Assembly: GCA_005881895.1 (NCBI GenBank)
Contig: VBCG01000116.1
Span: forward strand, 1-63,184
Length of the DNA: 63,184 nucleotides
Direction of reading: 5' to 3'
Source: Betaproteobacteria bacterium
GTDB lineage: Bacteria > Pseudomonadota > Gammaproteobacteria > Burkholderiales > Casimicrobiaceae
Shown here piece after piece: positions 45,278-54,716 of the stretch (position 1 is its first letter; the number at the start of each line of letters is the position of its first letter). The notes below the pieces were generated by a model. The model saw only the letters and a program-made list of their open reading frames with translations, did not search any database and was not told the origin of the DNA. Both the position numbers and the translations under genes were made by a program.

Positions 45278-46657
45278 CTAAGGGATCGATGCCCTAGACC
45301 GGCTCCCGGTTTCCAGGTCCGGCGCAATTGTGCCCGATCGCGGCCGTCCTGCAATCGTTGATTTCATTTCCGTCAACGCCTGATCGAATATCGTCATCGC
45401 GAGGTCGATGTCTTCGCGCTTCACCGTCAGCGGCGGCGCGATGCGCCACACCGAGCCGCGCTCGGGACGCCGGCGGATGTTCATGCTGAGGCCGAGCTGC
45501 AAACATCGTTCGGTGGTAAGCGCGCCCAGTTCGTGATGCGGCTCGCGCGTCTCGCGGTCCTTGACCAACTCGATCCCACGCAGAAGGCCCATACCCCGAA
45601 TGTCGCCGATCTCCTCGTGGCGCTGCTGCAGGTCTTTGAGACCCGCGGCGAGATACTCTCCCATCTCGCGGCTCCGCGTCAGCAGGTGTTCCTGCTCGAT
45701 CGTCTGCAGAACGGCGAGACCCACGGCCGACGGCAGCGGATCGGATACGTGCGACGTATAGAAACTGAAGCCGCGTCGATGACACGTGTCTTCGATCGCG
45801 TCGGTGGTGATCACGCCGGCGAGCGGTATCCCGCCGCCCAACGTTTTCGAGACGGTCATGATGTCCGGCGTCACGTTGAGATACGACGCGGCAAACCAAT
45901 GACCGAGCCGGCCGAAGGCTGTTTGCGCCTCGTCGAAGATCAGCAGCATCCCGCGCTTCTGCGTTTCCTGCTGCAACGCGTCAAAATAACCGTCCGGAGG
46001 AACGATGATCCCGCCGGCGCTGATGATCGGCTCCGCGACGACGGCGGCGCGAGCGCCGGTGGATTGCGCGTCGTACAGCTCAAAACCAACCTTCATGCAC
46101 GTTCGGTCGCACTTGTCGCGACAGTGCTTGATCGGACAACGATAGGCGTTCGGCTCCGGCAGGATGAACGTCCCCGGCATGCCGGGACCGTAGCCTTTGC
46201 GATCGCTCGCGAACGACACGGAGCCGGCCGTGCCGGTGACGCCGTGCCACGAGCCGCCGAGGCCCATGACCTCGAAGCCGCCCGTGTACAGCTTCGCCAT
46301 CTTGATCGCGGCCTCGTTGCTTTCGCTGCCGGTGTTGACGAACAACGATTTTTTGAGCGGTTTCGGAACGATCCGCGCGAGCGCGTCGGCCAATTGCACG
46401 ACGCTGCGTGGAATCATTCCCGAGAATAGGTGGAGGGCGGTATCGCAACTTTTCTTGATCGCCGCGACGATGTTCGGATGATTGTGGCCAACCGTCGCGC
46501 ACATCTGGCCGGACGTGAAATCCAGAATTTTCTTCCCGGCCGCGTCCCACACGTAGCACCCCTGCGCCTTCTCGACAATTTCCGGATAGACATCCCCGCC
46601 GTAACGGATCAGATGCTCGCTGAAATCTGCTTCGCCTTCGCCCTGCACACCCATCAT
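45278..46657 (-). CDS. Class III PLP-dependent aminotransferase (2,2-dialkylglycine decarboxylase-like)
   Basis: DFTSGQMCATVGHNHPNIVAAI, NTGSESNEAAIKMAKLYTG, FDEAQTAFGRLGHWFA, TVSKTLGGGIPLAGVI. Confidence 0.88.
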   Translation of the reverse strand: MMGVQGEGEADFSEHLIRYGGDVYPEIVEKAQGCYVWDAAGKKILDFTSGQMCATVGHNHPNIVAAIKKSCDTALHLFSGMIPRSVVQLADALARIVPKPLKKSLFVNTGSESNEAAIKMAKLYTGGFEVMGLGGSWHGVTGTAGSVSFASDRKGYGPGMPGTFILPEPNAYRCPIKHCRDKCDRTCMKVGFELYDAQSTGARAAVVAEPIISAGGIIVPPDGYFDALQQETQKRGMLLIFDEAQTAFGRLGHWFAASYLNVTPDIMTVSKTLGGGIPLAGVITTDAIEDTCHRRGFSFYTSHVSDPLPSAVGLAVLQTIEQEHLLTRSREMGEYLAAGLKDLQQRHEEIGDIRGMGLLRGIELVKDRETREPHHELGALTTERCLQLGLSMNIRRRPERGSVWRIAPPLTVKREDIDLAMTIFDQALTEMKSTIAGRPRSGTIAPDLETGSRSRASIP

Positions 46658-46675
46658 CGGCCCCCTTTCCAAATA

Positions 46676-46745
46676 GGGTCAGACTCGATTTTCCGCTTGC
46701 CCGCGTGAATTCTGGATTAGACGCTCGGAAATTCGAGTCTGACCC
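46676..46745. mobile_element. Palindromic MITE/REP-like element, copy 2
   Basis: GGGTCAGACTCGA ... TCGAGTCTGACCC perfect 13-bp core, extending imperfectly through TTTTCCGC/CGGAAAT. Confidence 0.85.
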
Positions 46746-46753
46746 CACCTGCG

Positions 46754-47275
46754 CTATTTGCGGCCCGGCACCTCGATGATACGCACCGAATGGCCGGTCG
46801 CCGCAAGGAAACGCTCGAGCTCCGCGTGCGGGATGACCATCGTGGCGTCATTCACGAGCGGATGCGCATGAACGGCGTCAGCGTCCCACAAGCGGCGATC
46901 GATGACGAACTCGACCGCGTGCGCCGTATCGTTGACGAGCGCGAGCAGGCTGACCGATCCCGGCGTGATGCCGATATGCGTCATAAGGCGCTCGGCCGAA
47001 GCGAATCCCAGGCGGCCCACGCCGAGTTGCGCGCCGAGCGCGATGAGATCTACCGCGAGGTCATGCGGAACCGTAACGAGAAAATGTCGTGCACCTTTCT
47101 TGTCGCGCAGAAACAAGTTCTTCGTCTTCGCACCCGGCAGGCGCGGCACCAAGCGTTCCGATTCCTCGACGGTCATCACGGGCGGATGGGCGAAGCGCTG
47201 CAGCCTGATGCCGTGATGTGCGAGAAATGCCGTTAGATCCATCCGCGTTCGGCGAAGCGCGTCCATTAGCTCCAC
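46754..47275 (-). CDS. YbaK/ProX-like aminoacyl-tRNA deacylase
   Basis: RLPGAKTKNLFLRDKKGARHFLVTVPHDLAVDL; GITPGSVSLLALVND. Confidence 0.9.
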   Translation of the reverse strand: MELMDALRRTRMDLTAFLAHHGIRLQRFAHPPVMTVEESERLVPRLPGAKTKNLFLRDKKGARHFLVTVPHDLAVDLIALGAQLGVGRLGFASAERLMTHIGITPGSVSLLALVNDTAHAVEFVIDRRLWDADAVHAHPLVNDATMVIPHAELERFLAATGHSVRIIEVPGRK

Positions 47276-48621
47276 GGAAACGGGCTATGCGACACCGGGT
47301 GCAGTTTTCCTTCGGCATAACGCGCAAACCGAAACGGTGCGAGCAACGTCGACTTCTCGCCGAGAAGCTCGGCGGCGACGAGTTCGCCCACGCCGATCAT
47401 CTTGAACCCGTGGTTGGAATCGGCGATCACATAAACATTGTCGCGAAAGCGATCGAACACCGGAAAGCTATCCGGCGTGAAGCACCCGATGCCACCGGAA
47501 GGTTCGTGGCGATAGACGCCGTGCTGCCCTTCGAAACGTTTCTGACAGAAGGCGAGCGCGGATGTCCACATGTCCGCGAAATTGTCAGTAACGACGAACT
47601 CCGGCGACTTCGGCCCGTACGGATCGACGCGCACGGCGTCGGCGTCGCGCTCGACATTCGCCGGCATCGCGCCGCCCTGCACACCGTTGAAATGGAAGTC
47701 GGGCTTGTAGTACAGGCCCCACAGCTTGTCAGTGATCAATTTTCCGTCACGATCGGAATAGAGCGGCGCGTCGGTGTCGACGTGGATCACGGGCGGCATG
47801 CACCCATCGTTCATCTTCTGATAGTCCGGATCGACGCCGAGCGTGCCCTCCTGCAATGCCATGTAGTGCCACATCCGGACGCCGTCATGCACGCTGCCGT
47901 CGCGGCCTTTCACGCTGATCGTCTTCGGTAGCTCGAGCATGTTCCAGATCGAATTGATCCATGGGCCGACGCCGACCACGACCTGATCGCAGCCAATCGT
48001 CCCGGCGCTCGTCTCGACGGCACTGATCGCACTGCCGCCACCGGCCGAGCGAAATCCGGTGACTTCGACGCCGGTGATGATCTCGACGCCGAGAGCGGTC
48101 GCTTTCTTGGCGAGACCTTCCACGGCCGCAAGATTGTTCGCATATCCGCCACGCTTTTCATGGAGCACCGACGTGATGTTGCGTGCCTGCCAGTCGCTCA
48201 GCAGCCCTTTCATGTAGTCCAGCGAATCGCGTTCGCCCTCGATGAACACCGACTCGTAGCCGATCGCCTTCTGCTGCTCGTAAATCGTGCCTACCTGCGC
48301 GTGCATCACTTCAGGACTGATCTGCATGTAGCCGACCGGGTGATAGCTGTACGCTTGCGGATCGCGCTCCCACACGGACACAGAGTGCGCCATCAGCTCG
48401 CGCATCGCGGGCTGGTAATAGTTGTTGCGGACGACGCCACACGCGATGCCCGACGCGCCTGCGCCGACGCCCGACTTGTCGAGCACAACGATCGGTGTGC
48501 CGCCTGCGCCAATGGTCTTGCCTTGTGCGCGCAGCCGCTGTGCGAGATGCATTCCCGTCGATAGGCCGTGAATGCCGGCGCCGATGATCACATACATCGC
48601 GCTCGATGGAAGGTTCGACAT
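47266..48621 (-). CDS. FAD-dependent oxidoreductase (sarcosine oxidase beta/DadA-like)
   Basis: YVIIGAGIHGLSTGMHLAQRLRAQGKT...VLDKSGVGAGASGIACGVVRNNYYQPAMRELMAHSV. Confidence 0.9.
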   Translation of the reverse strand: MSNLPSSAMYVIIGAGIHGLSTGMHLAQRLRAQGKTIGAGGTPIVVLDKSGVGAGASGIACGVVRNNYYQPAMRELMAHSVSVWERDPQAYSYHPVGYMQISPEVMHAQVGTIYEQQKAIGYESVFIEGERDSLDYMKGLLSDWQARNITSVLHEKRGGYANNLAAVEGLAKKATALGVEIITGVEVTGFRSAGGGSAISAVETSAGTIGCDQVVVGVGPWINSIWNMLELPKTISVKGRDGSVHDGVRMWHYMALQEGTLGVDPDYQKMNDGCMPPVIHVDTDAPLYSDRDGKLITDKLWGLYYKPDFHFNGVQGGAMPANVERDADAVRVDPYGPKSPEFVVTDNFADMWTSALAFCQKRFEGQHGVYRHEPSGGIGCFTPDSFPVFDRFRDNVYVIADSNHGFKMIGVGELVAAELLGEKSTLLAPFRFARYAEGKLHPVSHSPFPWS

Positions 48622-48648
48622 TGGGTTCTGCGATTGATCGATGGGATG

Positions 48649-50025
48649 CTAAGTGGCCGGGTGCAGCAGGTCTTCCAGCAACGTCGAAAGCGCACTGTTG
48701 TCGGGCAACGCATTGACGACTCGTTCGATTCGCTCCGCACGCACGTGTCCCAGCACCGGCGAGGCCAGCGCGAAATACTTCTCGCGCAGTTCTTCGTCCG
48801 AAAGCGGGTTCCCGGGATCGCCCCGGGCTTCCGCAGGTTGCGAGCGGAAGGTACGACCGTTCTTTAGCGTGATTTCCACGCATGCAAAGCGTGCGGAGGG
48901 AAAGCGGCGTGAGAATTCACGATCTTCGGTGAGCGTCATGACGTCAAGCAAACGCCGCACGCGAGGATCTGCGAGAGCCGTTTGAACGATTTCGTCGCCG
49001 CCAAGCCGCCCGAACACCAACGCCGCCGCGACCGGATACGGCAAGCTGTATTGCGCATCGTCCGTCGTCTCCGGAACAACACGGCCTGAACCCAGCGCGA
49101 CCGCCTCGGAAAAGGTGTCGATGTTGATGTGCGCAATCTCATCGGCGGCGAAACCGTGTTCGCGTTGCACTCCGAGGGCGGCTTCGATTGCAGGTTGCGC
49201 CCAGCGACAGACCGGATAGGCCTTGAAGTACTGCTCGCGAATGCGCCAGCGCGTGCCGAGGTCGCTCCACAGCGAACGAACGTCGTCATCTTCGACGGTG
49301 AGTGCAGGCGCACCCGTGAAGCCGTCGCGTGCGAGGAGCGCGGCCGTTACGCCCGCATGCGCGCCCCAGCTCGAGCCGTCCTTCAGCATCGTCGGATGCG
49401 AGCAAACGCGAAGGATTTGGCCACGCGGACCGATGTATTCGGCGATGCCGAGCGCTTCGCGCAATCTCGCACCGTCGAGGTGGAGCAGCCGTCCAACGAT
49501 CGCGGCGCACGCGAGCGCGTTCCAGGCACCCGAGCAGTGATAATCGGCGGTGCTTGCATGCAACGCGATGCCCGCCCTTGTGCCGATCTCATAGCCGAGG
49601 ACAAGACACGTGAGAAACTCCGCCCCGCCGCATTCGGCGCCACCATCGATTGCCGCGAGCAGCGCCGGCAGCGCCGCGACACCTGCGTGTCCTTTGGTCA
49701 ATACATGGCCGTCGTGCGCGTCGAGCGCGTCGATTGTCGATGCGCCGGCGAACGCAGCGCCGGCGCGGCTCGCGCGTCGGCCATCGAAGAGCAGGCGCGC
49801 TTCTGCATCGCGGCTCGTCATTTGCGTTGCGGCGTACGTATTGGCGATCGACGCCGCCGGCATCCGTGAACCGCCCGCGGCGACGCCGATCAAGTCGAGA
49901 ACGCAGCGCTTGCCTTGCCCCACGACTTCCGCGGGCAGGACGTCGAAAGACAGCGTGCGCACGAAAGCGGCGACATCGATCACGATCGTCGTGCCCCCTG
50001 TTGGCGAAGCAACCGCGATATTCAT
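48649..50025 (-). CDS. MmgE/PrpD family protein
   Basis: RCVLDLIGVAAGGSRMPAASIANTYAATQM; AHDGHVLTKGHAGVAALPALLA; ALGIAEYIGPRGQILRVCSHPTMLKDGSSWGAHAG. Confidence 0.9.
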   Translation of the reverse strand: MNIAVASPTGGTTIVIDVAAFVRTLSFDVLPAEVVGQGKRCVLDLIGVAAGGSRMPAASIANTYAATQMTSRDAEARLLFDGRRASRAGAAFAGASTIDALDAHDGHVLTKGHAGVAALPALLAAIDGGAECGGAEFLTCLVLGYEIGTRAGIALHASTADYHCSGAWNALACAAIVGRLLHLDGARLREALGIAEYIGPRGQILRVCSHPTMLKDGSSWGAHAGVTAALLARDGFTGAPALTVEDDDVRSLWSDLGTRWRIREQYFKAYPVCRWAQPAIEAALGVQREHGFAADEIAHINIDTFSEAVALGSGRVVPETTDDAQYSLPYPVAAALVFGRLGGDEIVQTALADPRVRRLLDVMTLTEDREFSRRFPSARFACVEITLKNGRTFRSQPAEARGDPGNPLSDEELREKYFALASPVLGHVRAERIERVVNALPDNSALSTLLEDLLHPAT

Positions 50026-50120
50026 TGTTGTACCCCCACGCTTGCGGACTGTCGCCGCTACGCTCTGCCCTCTGCCCCCAGAGGGGAAGCAGTTCGCGCC
50101 TTCGGGCGGCCCGGCGGCGC

Positions 50121-51683
50121 TCATGACATTACCGTTTCGCTGTAGCGCGCGATCAGGTCGCGCTTCAGCACCTTGCCACTTGGGTTGGTTGGCAGACTGT
50201 CGACAAAGATGATCCTGCGTGGCCGCTTGTACGACGCGAGATCGCGACTCGACCGGCAGAACGCGTCGATCGCCGCCGCATCGAGGCCGGGTGTGTCCCG
50301 AACGACGAACGCCGTGACCACACTGCCCCACTTTTCGTCGGGCAGCCCGACCACCGCCGCCTCTTTCAATCCCGGACAGCGGTAGAGCACTTCCTCGACC
50401 TCGCGCGGATAGATGTTCTCGCCACCGGAGACGATCATGTCATCGACGCGTCCGCGAAAATAGAAAAAGCCCGCATCATCTTTGCTGACGAGATCGCCCG
50501 TGTAGAGCCAGCCGTCGCGCAGTTTTTTCGCCGTCTCGACCGGATCGTTCCAATATCCCCACATCACCTGCGGACCGCGGACGATCAGCTGCCCGATTTC
50601 GTTGTGCGCGACAGTCTCGTCGGGCCTCGCGTCGTCTTGCGGCCGATGCGCGATGACGCGGCAGGCCGTGATCAACGTCGGCTTGCCGCACGAGCCTAGA
50701 TGCGACAGCGCGTCCTCGGGATGCAGCAACAGCGCGAGACTCGCCTCGGTCATGCCGTAACCGTTGAAGATGCTCGGACAGAACTCCTTGATGACGCGCT
50801 CCATCGTCGCGGCGGCGATTGCCGCGCCGCCGGTCGTGATCATCCGGAGGCTCGAGACGTCGTACTCGGCAAATCGCGGATGGTGCAGCATCTCCTGGAT
50901 CTGCGTCGGCACGGCGAACAGCGTCGTGATGCGCTCGGCCTGAATCGTTTCGAGCGTCTTGACCGCGTCGTAGTATCCGAGCACGACGCTCGTACCGCCT
51001 ACCATCATATGTGGGATGAAGAACGCCTGCATGCCCCCCACGTGGTACAGCGGTGCGATGTGCAGCGCGATGTCGGTGTGGCGCAAGCCATACTCCATCA
51101 CGCAGTTCATTGCGATCGCGACGTCGTTGATATGGTTGTGCATCACCCCTTTGGGCCGGCCTGTCGTGCCAGACGTGTAAACCAGTGCCGAAAGGTGGCT
51201 CGATGACGGAACCGGCCGTGCAACATTGTCGTCGCGCGTCTGTTCCGCAATCGTGTCGAAGTGATGATGACCCGGCGGCACATTCGCCGGGTCGTACGCG
51301 CACGAGATAAAGTCGTGGACGCTGCGAACGCGCTTTTGTACTTCAAGCACGTTCGGCGTCAAGTATCGTCCATAGACGAGCACGCGGGCACCCGAATCCT
51401 TGAGCACAACTTCGGCTTCGCCGGCAGCGAGGCGGAAGTTGAGTGGCACGGCGACCGCGCCAAGGATCTGGCAAGCGAAGTACGTCGTGACCGAATTTTC
51501 CGACGTGGTCACGTAGAACGCGACGCGATCACTTGGCCTCACGCCGAGATCTGCCAGCCCTTGCGCGAAGCGGCACACGCGCGCGTACCACTCGCGGTAT
51601 GTCCAGCGGCGGTTTTCGAAAATGAGCGCGGTATGGTCCGGATAGCGTTCCGCCGCTTGGATGAAAATCGACGCGATGTCCAT
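50121..51683 (-). CDS. Acyl-CoA synthetase / long-chain fatty-acid-CoA ligase-like (ANL superfamily)
   Basis: LVYTSGTTGRPKGVMHNH; NGYGMTEASLALLLHPEDALSH; GWLYTGDLVSKDDAGFFYFRGRVDDMIVSGGENIYPREVEEVLYRCPG; PTNPSGKVLKRDL. Confidence 0.94.
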   Translation of the reverse strand: MDIASIFIQAAERYPDHTALIFENRRWTYREWYARVCRFAQGLADLGVRPSDRVAFYVTTSENSVTTYFACQILGAVAVPLNFRLAAGEAEVVLKDSGARVLVYGRYLTPNVLEVQKRVRSVHDFISCAYDPANVPPGHHHFDTIAEQTRDDNVARPVPSSSHLSALVYTSGTTGRPKGVMHNHINDVAIAMNCVMEYGLRHTDIALHIAPLYHVGGMQAFFIPHMMVGGTSVVLGYYDAVKTLETIQAERITTLFAVPTQIQEMLHHPRFAEYDVSSLRMITTGGAAIAAATMERVIKEFCPSIFNGYGMTEASLALLLHPEDALSHLGSCGKPTLITACRVIAHRPQDDARPDETVAHNEIGQLIVRGPQVMWGYWNDPVETAKKLRDGWLYTGDLVSKDDAGFFYFRGRVDDMIVSGGENIYPREVEEVLYRCPGLKEAAVVGLPDEKWGSVVTAFVVRDTPGLDAAAIDAFCRSSRDLASYKRPRRIIFVDSLPTNPSGKVLKRDLIARYSETVMS

Positions 51684-51704
51684 GGCGCGGAGGCTCTCAG
51701 AAAC

Positions 51705-52844
51705 TCAGAGTCCCGGCTTGATCGCCGGCAGATCCGCCGACGCGATCAAATAACGCACCATCTCCGACGTCCCGCCGACGATCGGCAGCGCTGCTCGGCC
51801 CGTCCGTATTCCTTGGTAAGCCCGTCGCCGCCGAGAATCTGCACGGTCCGGTCGGCGCAGAACGTAGCGGTTTCGCTGGCGACGAGCTTCGCCATCGCCG
51901 CGGGCTTCATCAGCTCGCGCGGCGCCGTGCCGGCATCGTAGAGCTTCGCAGCTCGATAAGTGAGGAGCTCTGCGGCGTCGATCCGCCAGCTCATCTCCGC
52001 AATGTCACTCCAGACCAACTCCTTGCAACCGAGCTTCTCGCCGAATGCCTCGCGACGCTGCGCATGCGCCGTGGCGATATCGAACGCACTTCGCGCGACG
52101 CCGAGCGCCGATCCACCGAGAATGATCCGTTCGAAGTTGAACATCTCCGCCATCACGCGCATGCCACCGTTCGTTGTGCCGAGCAGATGGTCCGCCGGCA
52201 CCCGGCAATTCTCGAACGCGACTTCGCCGACGACGCAACCGCGGCGTCCCATGAACGTGTAGCGGCGCGGAAACGACAATCCCGCCGTGCCGCTCGGAAC
52301 GACGACGGCGCTTAAACCTTTGCCCGCCGGCAACGCCGGATCGGTAACGCCGTAGACGATGTAGACGTCGGCAACGCCCGCATTCGAGATGTAGCGCTTG
52401 TTGCCGCTCAGGGATCCGCGTCGCGAGCCGCGACGTGTCTGATCCGGCGTCGGGCTCGGTAACACATATCGCGCCCACCGCGCGTCCGTCGACGATGTCC
52501 GCAAGATAGCAGTCGCGCACGGGAGCGGTTGCGTGCCGGTGCAACGGATATGCGCACGAGAGCGCGGTTGCAATCGTCGTCTCGAAAGCGTAATTGATCG
52601 CGCTCGCTTCTTCGGACAAGATCGTCGCATGAGTGAGGCCCGGTTTGGTGAGCGGCCCACGATAGAGATCGCGAAACATGAGGCGCAGGTAGCCGGCGCT
52701 GCCCAGTGCCGCCACGACGGACTGGATCGCGCTCCAGTCGTCGCGGTCCTCGATGTCCGCCGCGCGTGGCGCGAGCTCGCGTGCAAGGAACGCACCGACT
52801 TCCTCGCGGAAGGCGCGGTCTTCGGCATCGAGAATGAAATCGCG
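51705..52844 (-). pseudogene. Acyl-CoA dehydrogenase disrupted by two internal deletions and lacking a canonical start codon
   Basis: Three reading frames: LRDFILDAEDRAFREEVGAFLA...ICVTEPDAGSDTSRLATR / SGNKRYISNAGVADVYIVYG...QILGGDGLTKEYG / LPIVGGTSEMVRYLIASADLPAIKPGL. Confidence 0.85.
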
Positions 52845-52915
52845 TAGGGTCAGACTCGACTTTCCAAATCGTTAGCGGGCGAGTGGAGTGCGCCGGAAAG
52901 TCGAGTCTGACCCTA
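52845..52915. mobile_element. Palindromic MITE/REP-like element, copy 3
   Basis: Perfect 21-bp inverted repeat TAGGGTCAGACTCGACTTTCC ... GGAAAGTCGAGTCTGACCCTA. Confidence 0.92.
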
Positions 52916-53771
52916 TTTGCCGCCGCGCGATCCGCTCGATCTCACGTTGAACCAACGGAAGGTTGGCATCGCGGACGGTCGGCAGCAGGTAACGCGCGCG
53001 GCGGACCTCGGCGAAGTCGATGCGTGCTCGCACAAGGTCTTCGCCCTCGCCCGTCGCTTGCGCGAGCGTGCGACCGAACGGATCGACAATGCGGGATCCG
53101 CCCCAAAACGTGAGCTCGCCTTCCCGGCCAACGCGATTCGCCATCGCGATGGGCAAACCGTAGGTCAGCGCGTAGAAGCGCAAATTGATGTCCCAGCCGC
53201 CTGGATTATCGAAGTCCGCACCGACTGCTTCGATCGCCGAGCTGATCGGCGCGAGCACCACCGTCGTACCTTGGATGGCCGCGAGATGCACAAGCGCGGG
53301 GTTCCACAGGTCGGCACAGATCATGACGCTCGCACGCCAGTCGGTTGCCAAATCGAATGTGTCCACGCAACGGCCGGCCGCGAAATGCTTGCCGTCCTCG
53401 AGTCGCCCGTACGTCGCCAGGTTGATCTTGCGATGCACGGCCAGAATCGCGCTATCGCGCACGGCGATCGCAGCGTTATAGAACTGAGCGGCGGATCCTT
53501 CCTCGATCAGGCCGAACACCGTGCACATCGCACCCGATGCATGAGCGATCTCGGCAATGACTGGATTGTCGCGGCGAAGCGCGAGCGACAGCGTATCCGG
53601 CCCTGCCGCGTGTCCGGTCAGCGACAGCTCGGGAAACACCAGCACGTCGACGCCCGCGGTGCGCGCAGCGTCGATGACGTCGAGGTGTTTACGGCGATTG
53701 GCCGCGACGTCGCCCAGGACCGACGCGATCTGCGCGACCGCGACGGTGAAATTCTGCGCCGGCGACGTCAC
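52872..53771 (-). CDS. Carbon-nitrogen hydrolase (nitrilase superfamily), C-terminus extended into MITE copy 3
   Basis: VDVLVFPELSLTGHAAG (Glu), HRKINLATYGRLEDGKHFAAG (Lys), SVMICADLWNPALVHLAA (Cys). Confidence 0.92.
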   Translation of the reverse strand: MTSPAQNFTVAVAQIASVLGDVAANRRKHLDVIDAARTAGVDVLVFPELSLTGHAAGPDTLSLALRRDNPVIAEIAHASGAMCTVFGLIEEGSAAQFYNAAIAVRDSAILAVHRKINLATYGRLEDGKHFAAGRCVDTFDLATDWRASVMICADLWNPALVHLAAIQGTTVVLAPISSAIEAVGADFDNPGGWDINLRFYALTYGLPIAMANRVGREGELTFWGGSRIVDPFGRTLAQATGEGEDLVRARIDFAEVRRARYLLPTVRDANLPLVQREIERIARRQIGSDSTFRRTPLAR

Positions 53772-54655
53772 ACCAATCCTTGCTCCTTGAGGAATGTCTT
53801 TGCCACATCCTCGACCGTTTTCTTGTCGACGTCGACGCTGGCGTTGAGCCGTGCCATCGTCGCGTCGTCCAGTTTGGCCGACAGCGCGTTCAAGTATTCC
53901 GCGAGCTTCGGATTGGCGTCGAGCACCTGCTTTCGCACGACCGGTGTCAGCGCGTAGTTGGGAAAGAAGCCCTTGTCATCCTTCAGCACGACGAAGTTGA
54001 ATGCCGGGATCCGGCCGTCCGTCGCAAAGACCAGGCCGACGTCGACCTGCTTCTCCTTCAGCGCCTGATAAACGAGCCCGGTATCCATGCGCTTCACGCT
54101 CTCGCGCGGAAACTCGAAGCCGTACGCTTGCTCGAGCGGCTTCAACCCGTCGGGCCGCGCGTAGAACTCCGCGTTGCTCGCAAACGTGAGCTTCGCGCCG
54201 CCCTTCACTTTTGCCGCGAGGTCACTGATGCTGACGATCCCCTGTTTCTTCGCGTCGTCCTGGTTCATCGCCAGCGAGTAGGTGTTATTCGCCTTCGAGG
54301 GGTTGAGCCACACGAGGCCTTTGGCGGCATCGAGATCTTTCACTTTCGCATACGTGTCCGCGGCCGACATCCGGTCGTTGATCTTGTTGTACGTGATGAG
54401 CGACGTGCCGGTGTATTCCCAGTAAACGTCGATCTGGCCGTTTTCCTGCGCTTGCCGCAGCACCGCGCTGCCCATGCCGGCCTTGACGTCGACCTTGAAG
54501 CCCTTCGCCTGCAGGAGCTGCGCGGTCATCTGCGACATGATCTGCTGTTCGGTGAAGTTCTTGCCGCCGACGACGATGTTCTGCGCCGTTACAGGCGATG
54601 TGACGTTCACGAGCAACGCCCCCGCGACGAACGCGAGAATCCGAGTCATCTTCAT
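53768..54655 (-). CDS. Osmoprotectant (glycine betaine/choline) ABC transporter substrate-binding protein, OsmF/OpuBC-like
   Basis: NIVVGGKNFTEQQIMSQMTAQLLQAKGFKVDVKAGMGSAVLRQAQENGQIDVYWEYTGTSLITY. Confidence 0.93.
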   Translation of the reverse strand: MKMTRILAFVAGALLVNVTSPVTAQNIVVGGKNFTEQQIMSQMTAQLLQAKGFKVDVKAGMGSAVLRQAQENGQIDVYWEYTGTSLITYNKINDRMSAADTYAKVKDLDAAKGLVWLNPSKANNTYSLAMNQDDAKKQGIVSISDLAAKVKGGAKLTFASNAEFYARPDGLKPLEQAYGFEFPRESVKRMDTGLVYQALKEKQVDVGLVFATDGRIPAFNFVVLKDDKGFFPNYALTPVVRKQVLDANPKLAEYLNALSAKLDDATMARLNASVDVDKKTVEDVAKTFLKEQGLV

Positions 54656-54716
54656 TTTTTCCGCCTCCTATGATTACGTTCTGCCACTACGTTACACGTC
54701 AGAGATCGAAGTTCTC

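Noticed and set aside
52917-53957. 346-aa plus-strand ORF opposite the carbon-nitrogen hydrolase
   Set aside because: Shadow ORF; the hydrolase catalytic motifs on the minus strand are unambiguous.
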